A stretch of DNA of 64,000 bases from positions 4,030,001 through 4,094,000 of the forward strand of contig NZ_JBHSBU010000001.1 in assembly GCF_042650885.1 (NCBI RefSeq), read 5' to 3'. The stretch is from Chitinimonas_A lacunae (GTDB taxonomy: Bacteria > Pseudomonadota > Gammaproteobacteria > Burkholderiales > Chitinimonadaceae). The position numbers and the translations under genes were made by a program. Every line of letters starts with the position of its first letter. Within the stretch, counting starts at the first letter, position 1. Under the pieces are notes generated by a model, which saw only the letters and a list, made by a program, of their open reading frames with translations, had not been told where the DNA came from and did no database searches. Shown here in pieces: positions 41,151 through 49,668 of the stretch.

Positions 41151-42397
41151 TGAATCTTGTTTCCGACGGCGCTGGCCGCCTGCTGTACGACGGTGTGGCG
41201 CTTGCCGAGATTGCCGAGCGCTTCGATACCCCCTGCTATGTCTATTCGGCCGAGCATCTGCGCACCACCTTCGCGGCTTTCCGCGATGCGTTTGCCGGGC
41301 ATGACACCCTGATCTGCTATGCCCTGAAAGCCAATTCCAATCTGAGCATCCTGCGTCTGCTGGCCGAACTGGGCGCCGGGGTCGATATTGTGTCGGGCGG
41401 GGAATTGCAGCGGGCGCTGGCGGCTGGCGTGCCTGCCGAGCGCATCGTGTTCTCGGGCGTGGCCAAGTCGGAAGCCGAAATGCGGCTGGCGCTCGAAGTG
41501 GGCATCCACTGCTTCAATATCGAGTCCGAGCCCGAGCTGATCCGGCTCAACCGTGTCGCCGCCGCCATGGGGCGGACGGCGGCAATCAGTCTGCGGATCA
41601 ACCCGGACGTTGACGCCCATACCCATCCTTATATTTCCACTGGTCTCAAGGACAATAAATTCGGTATTGCTCACGGCGATGCGCTGGCGGTCTATCGGCG
41701 GGCGGCTGCGATGGCCAATATCCAGGTGGTCGGTATCGACTGCCATATCGGTTCGCAACTGACCGATACCGCGCCTTTCCTCGATGCGCTCGATCGGTTG
41801 CTCGCGCTGGTCGATCAGTTGGCCGCTGAAGGCATCGTGCTGCGTCATCTGGACCTGGGCGGCGGTCTGGGTATCCGCTATGCCGACGAGACACCCCCTG
41901 CCGTGGCCGATTATGCCCAGGCCGTGCTGGCGCGGCTTGCTGGCCGGTCGCTGCAATTGGTGTTGGAACCGGGCCGGGCGCTGGTCGGCAATGCCGGGCT
42001 GCTGCTGACCCGGGTCGAATATATCAAGCAGGGTGAAACCCGCCGTTTTGCAATTGTCGATGCCGGTATGAACGATCTGATGCGCCCGGCGCTTTATCAG
42101 GCTTGGCATGAGATCGTCCCGGTACGGCACCGCGACACGCCGCCGCAGACGGTCGATGTGGTGGGGCCGGTGTGCGAGAGCAGCGACTTTCTCGGCCGGG
42201 AGCGCGAGTTGGCGATTGAAGAGGGCGATCTGCTCGCCGTGCTGTCGTCGGGCGCTTATGGCATGACCATGAGTTCGAACTACAACACCCGGCCTCGCGC
42301 TGCTGAGGTGCTGATCGACGGCGGGCAAGTCCGCGTGATCCGGCGCCGGGAGACAGTGGCGCAGCTGATTGCCGATGAGCAGGAACTGTTGGGCTGA
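41150..42397 (+). CDS. lysA: Diaminopimelate decarboxylase
   Basis: A 415-residue PLP enzyme for the last step of lysine synthesis, decarboxylating meso-diaminopimelate. PLP-binding Lys60 lies in CYALKANSN, followed by HIGSQL, LDLGGGLGIRY, LEPGRALVG and the Cys of VCESSDFLG. Length matches the family. The ATG at 41150 overlaps the lptM stop; a GTG just before it is less likely. Two successive terminators follow in a duplicated segment. Confidence 0.97.
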   Translation: MNLVSDGAGRLLYDGVALAEIAERFDTPCYVYSAEHLRTTFAAFRDAFAGHDTLICYALKANSNLSILRLLAELGAGVDIVSGGELQRALAAGVPAERIVFSGVAKSEAEMRLALEVGIHCFNIESEPELIRLNRVAAAMGRTAAISLRINPDVDAHTHPYISTGLKDNKFGIAHGDALAVYRRAAAMANIQVVGIDCHIGSQLTDTAPFLDALDRLLALVDQLAAEGIVLRHLDLGGGLGIRYADETPPAVADYAQAVLARLAGRSLQLVLEPGRALVGNAGLLLTRVEYIKQGETRRFAIVDAGMNDLMRPALYQAWHEIVPVRHRDTPPQTVDVVGPVCESSDFLGRERELAIEEGDLLAVLSSGAYGMTMSSNYNTRPRAAEVLIDGGQVRVIRRRETVAQLIADEQELLG

Positions 42398-42455
42398 TTG
42401 AAATACCGAGAAGGTATTTTTTACTTCTACCTGAGCCGGATCAGTCGGAACCATG

Positions 42456-42488
42456 AAAAACGCCTCACTATTGCTGCGAGGCGTTTTT
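42456..42488 (+). terminator. lysA terminator 1
   Basis: AAAAACGCCTC (42456-42466) pairs with GAGGCGTTTTT (42478-42488), giving an intrinsic terminator 59 bp past the lysA stop. Confidence 0.92.
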
Positions 42489-42515
42489 CATTTTCGCTTA
42501 CATTTGGCTGTCTGA

Positions 42516-42540
42516 CTTGCAGGCATTTTGCTCAATAGTT
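42516..42540 (+). repeat. AT-rich dispersed element, copy D
   Basis: TTGCA (42517-42521) and TTGCT (42528-42532) lie 11 bp apart, followed by CAATAGTTT. It sits 28 bp after the lysA terminator stem. Confidence 0.7.
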
Positions 42541-42691
42541 TTATGGCGATCACGAGGCAGCCGGCATCTCGCTATCTTGTATCCGCCCGAGCTACCGCCT
42601 CCCTTCTCTTAACCCCGGGCTATTGCTGATCAATGGCAGCGGGAAAATTGAAGCAGAAGATATCCATAGGCCGGATCGGACGGATCCATGA

Positions 42692-42726
42692 AAAACGCTT
42701 CCCTATTAACTGGGAGGTGTTTTTTT
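42692..42726 (+). terminator. lysA terminator 2
   Basis: AAAACGCTTCCC (42692-42703) pairs with GGGAGGTGTTTTT (42712-42724) with two G-T pairs, followed by more T. Confidence 0.8.
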
Positions 42727-42752
42727 ATTTTCGTTTATATCCGGCCATTTGC

Positions 42753-42778
42753 CTTGCAGACATTTTGCTTAATATTTT
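42753..42778 (+). repeat. AT-rich dispersed element, copy E
   Basis: TTGCA (42754-42758) and TTGCT (42765-42769), 11 bp apart, then AATATTTT. It lies 36 bp from the stop of the downstream minus-strand gene, the same distance as copy C. Confidence 0.7.
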
Positions 42779-42813
42779 ATTTTTCTGCTGAAAAGCCTTT
42801 CATCGACTGCCAG

Positions 42814-44304
42814 TCAAGGCGTCGTGTGATCGTGCAGCCCCAACTCATTGAGTGCCTCGTTCACTTTTTCCTCAACCAGCTTTTGCAGTGCCGGCTGCAA
42901 GTGCGCAAGGCTGCGGCGGACTGCTTCGGTATGCAAGGTGGCCACCTGACGGCTCAGTTCGCTGCGTACCATGCGTTCCAGTTCCGGTCGCAAGGCGGCG
43001 GCCAGCTGGGCGCACAGTGCGGCGCTATCGATCAGCGGGGCGGCCGGGACCGCTGGTTCCAGCAAGGGAGCCGGTGCGACCGTTTTGAGGGCTGGTGGTG
43101 GGGCGGCCGGCGTCAAGGCCGGCGGCGGTACGACAGCAGGACGCGGCGGCGGTGCCAGGGCTTCCCGGGTCGGGGCGGCAACGGCCGGAGCGGCGGTAGG
43201 CAGAACCACGGTCGGAGCTGGCGCCGGTGGCGGCGGTGCCGTCACGGCTGGCGGCGTTACCAGGGCCGGATTGGCGGCGCGCAACGGCGGCGGAGTCAGA
43301 GAAACCGGCGGCAGTTCCGCATCCGGGGCGGTATCGAGCGGCACAGCCGGCCGACGCTCCACAAACGGCCTGACCCCGCGCGGTGCTTCGGGCAGGCTGA
43401 TGGTCAGATCGGCATGGGTGGCGTAGTGAGTCTTATGGGCCAGATCGATGACCTGCGGCGCAGGTGGCTCGCCAGCGTCGAGACTGAGCGTCAGCTCGAC
43501 TTCCGGCGAGCTGTCGACGTAATCGCTGTCGCTGATCACCGGTGCCGCTTCGGCTGCCAGGCGCAGATCGACTTCGGGCAGCTCGATGGTCAGTTCACCC
43601 AGGGTGGCCTTGTTCTCGCTGAACTCGGGTTCGGTGGCGAGATGGGTCGCCACCTGCGGCGCAAGCGGTGCAGCCTGGGGCGTTGGCACGGCTTGGGGAA
43701 TGGGCGCCGGAGCCGGGGCGGGTTGCGGGGCCGGCGCGGCCTGCGGAATCGGGGCCGGTGCTACCCGGGGCGCGGGCGCGGCTTGTGGCGCCGGTACGGG
43801 CGGGGCCTCCTCGACGGGTTCCGCCTCGAAATCGAACATCAGCTCGGGCATCGACAGATTCGACAGATTGTCGAGTACCGGTTCGTTCAGTTGCGGCGGA
43901 GGGGCCGGGGGCGGCGGTACGGCGAATTCAAAGGTCGGCAGATCGAAATCGGCCAAGGTGGTCGGCGCGGGGCTCGGGCGCGGGGCAGGGGCCTGGGCCG
44001 GTTGAGCCGAACCGGTCGCGGCGGGAGCTGGTGCTGGCGCAGGAGGAGTCGGCGTGCTATCGAAGCTGTCGGGCCGGATCTCTTCAGGCGTGAACATCAG
44101 ATCATCGCCATGGGTGGGTGCCACATCGGTCAGGATGGGGATATCACCGGTACGGGTGATCGGCGCGATCTCGGTCAGGGTCGGGATGGTCTGGTTCGGA
44201 CCACTGCCGCGATGGCGGGCGATCAAGGCATCCATTTTGCCCAACAGCGGCGGCAGGCCGCTGTCGAGATCAGCGGGATCGAGCGGTTTGGGTTGGTCAG
44301 CCAT
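42814..44304 (-). CDS. Proline/alanine-rich protein of unknown function
   Basis: A 496-residue cytosolic-type protein (no signal, no membrane span). The N-terminus is ordered (DPADLDSGLPPLLGKMDALI) and carries two short related stretches, IPTLTEIAP and IPILTDVAP. The middle, about residues 85-410, is dominated by Pro/Ala repeats with scattered acidic segments such as LGELTIELPEVDL. The last 70 residues are predicted helical (LCAQLAAALRPELERMVRSE). It follows holC by 9 bp, so it belongs to the pepA-holC operon. I do not recognise a function; a disordered scaffold with a C-terminal helical docking region is one reading. Confidence 0.75.
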   Translation of the reverse strand: MADQPKPLDPADLDSGLPPLLGKMDALIARHRGSGPNQTIPTLTEIAPITRTGDIPILTDVAPTHGDDLMFTPEEIRPDSFDSTPTPPAPAPAPAATGSAQPAQAPAPRPSPAPTTLADFDLPTFEFAVPPPPAPPPQLNEPVLDNLSNLSMPELMFDFEAEPVEEAPPVPAPQAAPAPRVAPAPIPQAAPAPQPAPAPAPIPQAVPTPQAAPLAPQVATHLATEPEFSENKATLGELTIELPEVDLRLAAEAAPVISDSDYVDSSPEVELTLSLDAGEPPAPQVIDLAHKTHYATHADLTISLPEAPRGVRPFVERRPAVPLDTAPDAELPPVSLTPPPLRAANPALVTPPAVTAPPPPAPAPTVVLPTAAPAVAAPTREALAPPPRPAVVPPPALTPAAPPPALKTVAPAPLLEPAVPAAPLIDSAALCAQLAAALRPELERMVRSELSRQVATLHTEAVRRSLAHLQPALQKLVEEKVNEALNELGLHDHTTP

Positions 44305-44313
44305 GGTGGGATC

Positions 44314-44745
44314 TCAGCGCGTTGCCATATCGGTGAAGTCGACCGTAAAGCCAGCCCGCTTATAGGCAGCTACGCGCTGCCGGGCAGCCTCGCGGCCGAT
44401 TTCGTCGTCACGGGCGACAATCTCGATCACCCGGCCAAAGCGCTGGGGATCGGCGGCGATATCGTGCCGCCAGTTGAACAGGACGTCGCGCTGCGGCAAC
44501 CGGTCCAGCCTATGGTCGAGCAGAACCGGCGTGACATCGGCCAGCGCATGCCCGACCTTGCAGTGCGGCAGAAAGCCCGTCGGCGGGACTTCCCACAACA
44601 GCAGGTCGAGCGCGTGCACGTCGGCTTCGGAATCGGCGGCGACGCCGATAGCGAGCCCCTGTCGCAACGCCTTGTCGATCAACTGACACAGCGCGTGATC
44701 ACGCCGTCTGACGTTGAAATAGAAGCTGGCGCGCGGCGTGGCCAT
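44314..44745 (-). CDS. holC: DNA polymerase III chi subunit
   Basis: A 143-residue subunit of the replicase clamp-loader assembly that binds single-strand binding protein. It has RASFYFNVRRRDHALCQLIDKAL, LLLWEVPPTGFLPHCKV, NWRHDIAADPQRFGRVIEIV and AAYKRAGFTVDF, all family features. It lies 6 bp after pepA on the same strand, the usual pepA-holC order, and 9 bp before the Pro/Ala-rich gene. Confidence 0.94.
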   Translation of the reverse strand: MATPRASFYFNVRRRDHALCQLIDKALRQGLAIGVAADSEADVHALDLLLWEVPPTGFLPHCKVGHALADVTPVLLDHRLDRLPQRDVLFNWRHDIAADPQRFGRVIEIVARDDEIGREAARQRVAAYKRAGFTVDFTDMATR

Positions 44746-44751
44746 TCCGGT

Positions 44752-46464
44752 TTACTTCTTCTTGCCGGTCTTGGGCGTTTTGGCATCCGCTTTGGGCGCG
44801 GCGGCCTTGGCCTTGGCCTTGGACGTGGTCTTGGTTTTGGGCACGGCCTTGGTTTCCACGGCTTCAGCCTTGGGCGCAGCCGGTTTGGCCTTGGGCGCGG
44901 CTTCGGGCTTGGTTTTGGCTGCGGGTTTGCTGGCCTTCTTGAGCGGAGCCTCCGCCGTGGCGGCCACGGGCTTGGAAGCGGCTTGATTGGCGGCTTCGGC
45001 GGCCCGCTGACGCAGATATCGGGTCAGCAGCGGCACCGGACGGCCGCTCGCGCCTTTGGCCGCGCCCGATTTCCAGGCAGTACCGGCGATATCGAGGTGG
45101 GCCCAGTCGTATTTCTTGGCAAAACGCGACAGGAAGCAGGCTGCGGTGATCGAGCCACCAGGCCGGCCGCCCACGTTGGCGAGATCGGCGAAATTGGACT
45201 TGAGGCTCTCTTGATACTCGTCCCACAGCGGCATCTGCCAGGCGCGGTCGCCCGATTCGACGCTGGCGGCGAGCAGCTGGTCGGCCAGGGCCTGCTGGTT
45301 GGCGTAGAGGCCGGTGGCGTGATGGCCCAGCGCGATCACGCAGGCGCCGGTCAGGGTGGCCACGTCGATCACGGCGGCCGGCTCGAAGCGCTCGGCGTAG
45401 GTGAGGGCATCACACAGGATCAGCCGGCCTTCGGCATCGGTATTGAGCACTTCGACCGTGATACCGGCCATGGTGGTCAGGACATCGCCCGGCTTGTAGG
45501 CGTGGCCGGCCGGCATGTTCTCGCAGGTGGCGACCACGGCGATCACATTGAGCGGCAGCTTGAGGCGGCTGATGGCATACATGGTGGCGAGCACCGAGCC
45601 GGCACCCATCATGTCGAATTTCATCTCGTCCATGCCTTCGCCGGGCTTGAGCGAGATGCCGCCCGAATCGAAGGTGATGCCTTTACCGACCAGCACCACG
45701 GGTTTGGCGCCGGCAGCACCGCCTTCGTGGCGCAGCACGATCAGTTTCATCGGCTCGGCCGAGCCTTTGCCGACCGAGACGAACGAGCCCATGCCGAGCT
45801 TCTCGATCTCGGCACGGTCGAGCACCTCGGCCTTCATGCCGTTTTCTTTGGCCCAGCGTTGGGCAGTTTCGGCCAGGTAGGTCGGGGTGCAGATATTGGG
45901 GGGAAGATTGCCAAGATCCTTGGCGTGGCTGATGGCCTGGCCGATGGCGGCGCCTTGGGCAACGGCGACATCGAGGGCCTTTTCGGAACCCTTGGCGGCC
46001 ACCAGGGTCAACTTGGCCAGTTTGGGCTTGTCTTCGGTCTTGCTCTTCAGCCGGTCGAAGCGGTAAGCGGCGTCGAAGGCGGCGATGGCGATTTCTTCGG
46101 CGGCCCAGGCGGCGTCGCGGCCAGCGGGCAGGATGTCGGTCAGGGCGACGCTGGCTTCGGTGACGCCGACGGCGGCGACGGCCTTCAAGGCGGCCAGCAC
46201 GGCTTCACGGTATTTGCGCTCGTCGAGTTCAGCGGCTCGGCCGAGGTTGACCAGCAGAATCCGGTCGGCGGCGAAACCTGCCACCTTATGCAGCAGCAGC
46301 GTGGCACCAGTTTTTTCCGCAGGCAGATCGCCGAGTTGCAGCACGGCGTCGAGCGCGGCGCTGTTGGGAACGGTCTGGGCCAGCGTCTTGCCTTCGAGCA
46401 CGGCGAGCGCCAGCACCGGCGATTTGAGTTTTTCTAAGGCACCTGCTTTGATGCTGAATTCCAC
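44752..46464 (-). CDS. pepA: Leucyl aminopeptidase with histone-like C-terminal tail
   Basis: A 570-residue M17 metallo-aminopeptidase. An N-terminal domain (1-180) is followed by the catalytic domain with VLVGKGITFDSGGISLKP, the signature NTDAEGRLIL and LTGACVIALGHH, carrying the two-metal ligands. The family is about 500 residues; here some 75 extra residues (496-570) are almost only Lys, Ala, Pro, Thr and Glu (for example SKAKAKAAAPKADAK), much like histone H1-type tails. E. coli PepA also binds DNA at cer sites, so the tail may add DNA or RNA binding (inference). Transcribed with holC; divergent from lptF. Confidence 0.95.
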   Translation of the reverse strand: MEFSIKAGALEKLKSPVLALAVLEGKTLAQTVPNSAALDAVLQLGDLPAEKTGATLLLHKVAGFAADRILLVNLGRAAELDERKYREAVLAALKAVAAVGVTEASVALTDILPAGRDAAWAAEEIAIAAFDAAYRFDRLKSKTEDKPKLAKLTLVAAKGSEKALDVAVAQGAAIGQAISHAKDLGNLPPNICTPTYLAETAQRWAKENGMKAEVLDRAEIEKLGMGSFVSVGKGSAEPMKLIVLRHEGGAAGAKPVVLVGKGITFDSGGISLKPGEGMDEMKFDMMGAGSVLATMYAISRLKLPLNVIAVVATCENMPAGHAYKPGDVLTTMAGITVEVLNTDAEGRLILCDALTYAERFEPAAVIDVATLTGACVIALGHHATGLYANQQALADQLLAASVESGDRAWQMPLWDEYQESLKSNFADLANVGGRPGGSITAACFLSRFAKKYDWAHLDIAGTAWKSGAAKGASGRPVPLLTRYLRQRAAEAANQAASKPVAATAEAPLKKASKPAAKTKPEAAPKAKPAAPKAEAVETKAVPKTKTTSKAKAKAAAPKADAKTPKTGKKK

Positions 46465-46623
46465 GTGGGACTCCTGTAAGATCGCGGCTCGGCCGCGTGG
46501 GGCCGACTCCGCCCGAATGCTCGGGGGTGGCGCGCGACGTTGGCCTTCTGGGCGGTCGCGCCGGAAAACCGGGTAAATTCAGACGATTTTCCGGATTCAC
46601 CTGCTAAAAGTCAAAATACCGCC

Positions 46624-47733
46624 GTGTCCTCCATTTCTTCCCGTTCCAAATCCGCGCTTTTCGGCGGCGAACGCGTCTTCGAGCGGGCTCTACTGCGTGA
46701 GTTCACCAGTCTGACCGCCGGCGTGTTCTTCGTTCTGCTAGCCATCGTGCTGGTGACGCGTGGTGTCAAATTCCTGGGTCTGGCTGCCAGCGGCGCCGTG
46801 GCCAGCGATGCGGTGGCTGCCATGCTGGGCTTCACGGCGCTGGCCTATGTGCCAATGATTCTGGCCCTGACCGTCTTTATCACCATCCTGATGGCCATGA
46901 CCCGGGCCTATCGCGATCATGAGATGGCGATCTGGTTCTCAGCCGGTCAGCCGCTGACCGCCTGGATCAAACCCGTTCTGACCTTTGCCATACCGATGGC
47001 CATTCTGGCCGGCATCCTGAGTCTGGGGCTCACTCCCTGGGCCAGCAAGAAGGGCCGCGATTATCGCGACCAGATGGCCAGCCGCGAGGATCTGGCCGCC
47101 GTGGCGCCCGGCATCTTCAAGGAATCTTCCCGCAACGACCGCGTCACCTTTGTCGAGAACTTCTCGGGCGAGGGCGGCGCGGCGCGCAATGTATTTGTGC
47201 AGCAGCTCAAGGAAGGCATACAGACCGTGACGGTCGCCAATCAGGGGACGCTGCTGACCAAGCCCGACGGCGAACGCGAGGTGCTGCTGCGCAATGGCCG
47301 CATCTACGAAGGCGCACCCGGCAGTGCCAACTATCGGGTGGCCGAGTTCGACGACCTGCAGCAGCGCATCGAGGTCGGGCCACGCCGGGCCACCAGCCAG
47401 GCCGTCGAGGCCAGCGATAGCCTGACCCTGTCGCAGAGCCCCGATCCCGAACATCAGGCCGAGTTCGCCTCGCGGCTGGCAGCGCCGATCTCCACGGTGC
47501 TGCTGGCTTTGATCGCCTTGCCCCTGGCCTTCTTCAATCCACGGGTCGGCCGCGCCTTCAATCTGATTCTGGGCGTGCTGATCTATACCAATTACCTCTA
47601 CCTGCTGAAGATCATGACCAGTTGGCTGGCCTCGGGGCGCGTGCCGGCCTGGATCGGCCTGTGGCCGGTACATGGCTTGCTGTTGCTGCTGACCGTCATC
47701 CTGTTCTGGTGGCGGCTGCGCCCCCATCGCTGA
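46624..47733 (+). CDS. lptF: LPS export permease LptF
   Basis: A 369-residue inner-membrane permease of the LptB2FG transporter, which extracts lipopolysaccharide from the inner membrane and passes it to the LptC/A bridge. It has membrane helices near the N-terminus (GVFFVLLAIVLVTRG, ILALTVFITILMAM), a periplasmic jellyroll region (about 130-265) and C-terminal helices (ISTVLLALIALPLAFFNPR). The GTG at 46624 is taken as start; upstream codons lack family match. It is divergent from pepA, and lptG follows after 7 bp. Confidence 0.93.
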   Translation: MSSISSRSKSALFGGERVFERALLREFTSLTAGVFFVLLAIVLVTRGVKFLGLAASGAVASDAVAAMLGFTALAYVPMILALTVFITILMAMTRAYRDHEMAIWFSAGQPLTAWIKPVLTFAIPMAILAGILSLGLTPWASKKGRDYRDQMASREDLAAVAPGIFKESSRNDRVTFVENFSGEGGAARNVFVQQLKEGIQTVTVANQGTLLTKPDGEREVLLRNGRIYEGAPGSANYRVAEFDDLQQRIEVGPRRATSQAVEASDSLTLSQSPDPEHQAEFASRLAAPISTVLLALIALPLAFFNPRVGRAFNLILGVLIYTNYLYLLKIMTSWLASGRVPAWIGLWPVHGLLLLLTVILFWWRLRPHR

Positions 47734-47740
47734 GAGTTTG

Positions 47741-48817
47741 ATGAAAACGCTAGCCCGCTATCTGATCACCGAGGTGGTGCGCACCAGTCTGCTGGTGCTT
47801 GCCGCGCTGCTCGGCCTGTTTATGCTGTTCGACCTGATGAACGAGGTGCGCGACCTCGGCAAAGGGGCCTATTCGCTCGGCAAGCTGTTTACCTATGTGG
47901 TGCTGCTGGCGCCCGGCAATGCCTATGAGCTATTGCCGATTTCGGTGCTGATCGGCGGCATGTTCTCGCTCAATCTGCTCAATCAGTATTCGGAATACAC
48001 CGTGATGCGGACGGGCGGCCTGTCGCTTGCCCGGGTGCTGGGCTATCTGTCGATCGCCGGGGTGTTCTTTGCCTTGCTGACCTTGCTGGCTGGCGAGTTC
48101 CTGGCGCCCGTGGCCGAGCGTACCGCCACCCAGCTACGTCTGGCGGCCAAGGGGCAGGTGGTGGCACAGGACTTCCGCTCCGGCTTCTGGCTGCGCGACA
48201 AATCGAGTTTTATCAATGTGCGCGAAGTGCTGCCCGATCAGAGTCTGCACTATGTCAATGTCTATCTGTTCGATGAGCAGCGCCGGCTGCGCTTCTACGG
48301 CTATGCCGACCGTGGCGTGTGGCAGGAGCAGACGCGGGCCTGGCGGCTGAGCGATGTCTATCTGACGGCGCTCGACGGCGAGCGGGTCAATGTGACGCGG
48401 CTGCCTGAATATATGTGGCATTCGGTGCTGACGCCCGACACGCTGTCCGTGCTGCTGGTGGCGCCCGAGCAGATGTCGGCCACCACCCTGGCGGGTTATA
48501 TCGACCATCTGCGCAAGAACAAGCAGAAGACCAGCCGCTATGAGATCGCGCTGTGGTCCAAGCTGTTCTATCCGCTCGCCTGTCTGGCCATGCTGCTGAT
48601 TGCCCTGCCGTTTGCCCAGACCCAGAAACGGGCAGGTGGGGTCGGGGTCAAGCTGTTTATTGGCATTATGCTGGGGCTGACTTTCTACTTCGTCAGCAAG
48701 CTGGTCGGCCACCTTGGGCTGTTGTATGACTGGCCGCCGCTGTTGGCGGCGACCTTGCCATCGCTGCTGTTCCTGACACTCGCCCTGTTCCTGTTGTGGC
48801 GACAGGAACGCCGATGA
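47741..48817 (+). CDS. lptG: LPS export permease LptG
   Basis: A 358-residue second permease of the LPS transporter, partner of LptF. The start MKTLARYLITEVVRTSLLVLA is typical, and YSEYTVMRTGGLSLARVLGY is the conserved coupling region. A periplasmic jellyroll region and C-terminal helices (YPLACLAMLLIALPFAQTQ) follow. The ATG at 47741 was chosen over an in-frame TTG one codon earlier. The stop overlaps the next gene's ATG. Confidence 0.95.
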   Translation: MKTLARYLITEVVRTSLLVLAALLGLFMLFDLMNEVRDLGKGAYSLGKLFTYVVLLAPGNAYELLPISVLIGGMFSLNLLNQYSEYTVMRTGGLSLARVLGYLSIAGVFFALLTLLAGEFLAPVAERTATQLRLAAKGQVVAQDFRSGFWLRDKSSFINVREVLPDQSLHYVNVYLFDEQRRLRFYGYADRGVWQEQTRAWRLSDVYLTALDGERVNVTRLPEYMWHSVLTPDTLSVLLVAPEQMSATTLAGYIDHLRKNKQKTSRYEIALWSKLFYPLACLAMLLIALPFAQTQKRAGGVGVKLFIGIMLGLTFYFVSKLVGHLGLLYDWPPLLAATLPSLLFLTLALFLLWRQERR

Positions 48818-49668
48818 AGCGGCCGGCACCGCTGCGGCCGCTGCGCTGGGCCGGTCGCTTGTTGGGGCTGGTGCTGGCTGTGGTGGTGATCTTTGGCTGG
48901 GGCGGAATGTATCTGCTACAGGACCGGCTGCTGTTCCTGCCGCCGCCTTACCAGTCGCTCAGCGAAGCCGAGCTGACGACGCGAGGCTGGCAGCCGCTGC
49001 TGGTCGAGACCGATGGGGTCAAGCTGCGCGGTTGGCTCAAACTGCCGGTCGGGGCCACAGGGCGGGTGCCTCTGCTGCTGTATTTCGGTGGCAATGGCGA
49101 AGATGCCAGATCAGGGCTCGAACACGATTTGCCTGGCTGGGCGATTGCTGCATTTCATTACCGGGGCTATGGCGATAGTGAGGGGCAGCCGGGGGAAGTG
49201 GTACTCAAACAAGATGCGGTCCGGATCTACGATCTGTTGGCGCACCGGGCCGAGATCGACCCGAGGCGGATCGTCGCGATCGGCCGCAGCCTGGGCAGCG
49301 GTGTTGCCGTGGCGCTGGCGGCCACCCGGCCGGTCGCCGGGTTGGTGCTGGTGACGCCTTACGACAGTCTCTCTGCGGTGGCGAGCGGCCATTATCCGTG
49401 GGTGCCGGTCCACTGGCTGCTGCGTCACCGTTTCGATTCCCTGGCGCTGGCGCCCAAACTCAAGACGCCTGCACTGTTTGTGCTGGCCGGCCGCGACTTT
49501 ATCGTGCCCAATCCGCATAGTCTGCGGCTCTATCAGGCATGGGGCGGCCCCAAACGGCAGATTCTGCTGACTGAGGCCGACCATAACAGCGTGGTGTCAG
49601 AGCCGGGTTACCGGTTGGCCAGTATGGCCTTTCTCAATGAGCTGAGCCGGACTCAGGCGATAAAGTAG
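48814..49668 (+). CDS. Membrane-anchored alpha/beta hydrolase (YfhR/BEM46-like)
   Basis: A 284-residue hydrolase. An N-terminal membrane anchor (about 13-36) precedes an alpha/beta hydrolase domain. The triad is visible: Ser159 in GRSLGSG, Asp228 in AGRDFIVP and His257 in EADHNSV. The pattern LLYFGGNGEDA and FHYRGYGDSEG places it with the BEM46/YfhR group. The ATG overlaps the lptG stop (ATGA), which suggests coupling to LPS transport genes, though the substrate is unknown. Its 3' end overlaps the convergent DUF456 gene by 16 bp. Confidence 0.9.
   Translation: MKRPAPLRPLRWAGRLLGLVLAVVVIFGWGGMYLLQDRLLFLPPPYQSLSEAELTTRGWQPLLVETDGVKLRGWLKLPVGATGRVPLLLYFGGNGEDARSGLEHDLPGWAIAAFHYRGYGDSEGQPGEVVLKQDAVRIYDLLAHRAEIDPRRIVAIGRSLGSGVAVALAATRPVAGLVLVTPYDSLSAVASGHYPWVPVHWLLRHRFDSLALAPKLKTPALFVLAGRDFIVPNPHSLRLYQAWGGPKRQILLTEADHNSVVSEPGYRLASMAFLNELSRTQAIK

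Larger units (their letters stand above)
42436..42541 (+). repeat. Duplicated segment, first copy (terminator plus AT-rich element)
   Basis: About 106 bp that recurs at 42671-42779. It begins CCGGATCAGTCGG, then ATGAAAAACGC, a terminator hairpin and AT-rich element copy D. It is a direct repeat offset by 235 bp. The copies have diverged but stay aligned throughout, so this is an old duplication or insertion of the same element twice. Confidence 0.75.
42671..42779 (+). repeat. Duplicated segment, second copy
   Basis: Partner of 42436-42541, beginning CCGGATCGGACGG and again containing ATGAAAAACGC, a hairpin and the AT-rich element. Terminator and repeat move together as one unit. Confidence 0.75.

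Noticed and set aside
42688..46437. A very long plus-strand open frame (about 1249 codons) rich in Gly and Arg
   Set aside because: It runs antisense to the Pro/Ala-rich gene, holC and pepA. GC-rich codon bias removes stops from that frame; it has no family resemblance and no ribosome site.
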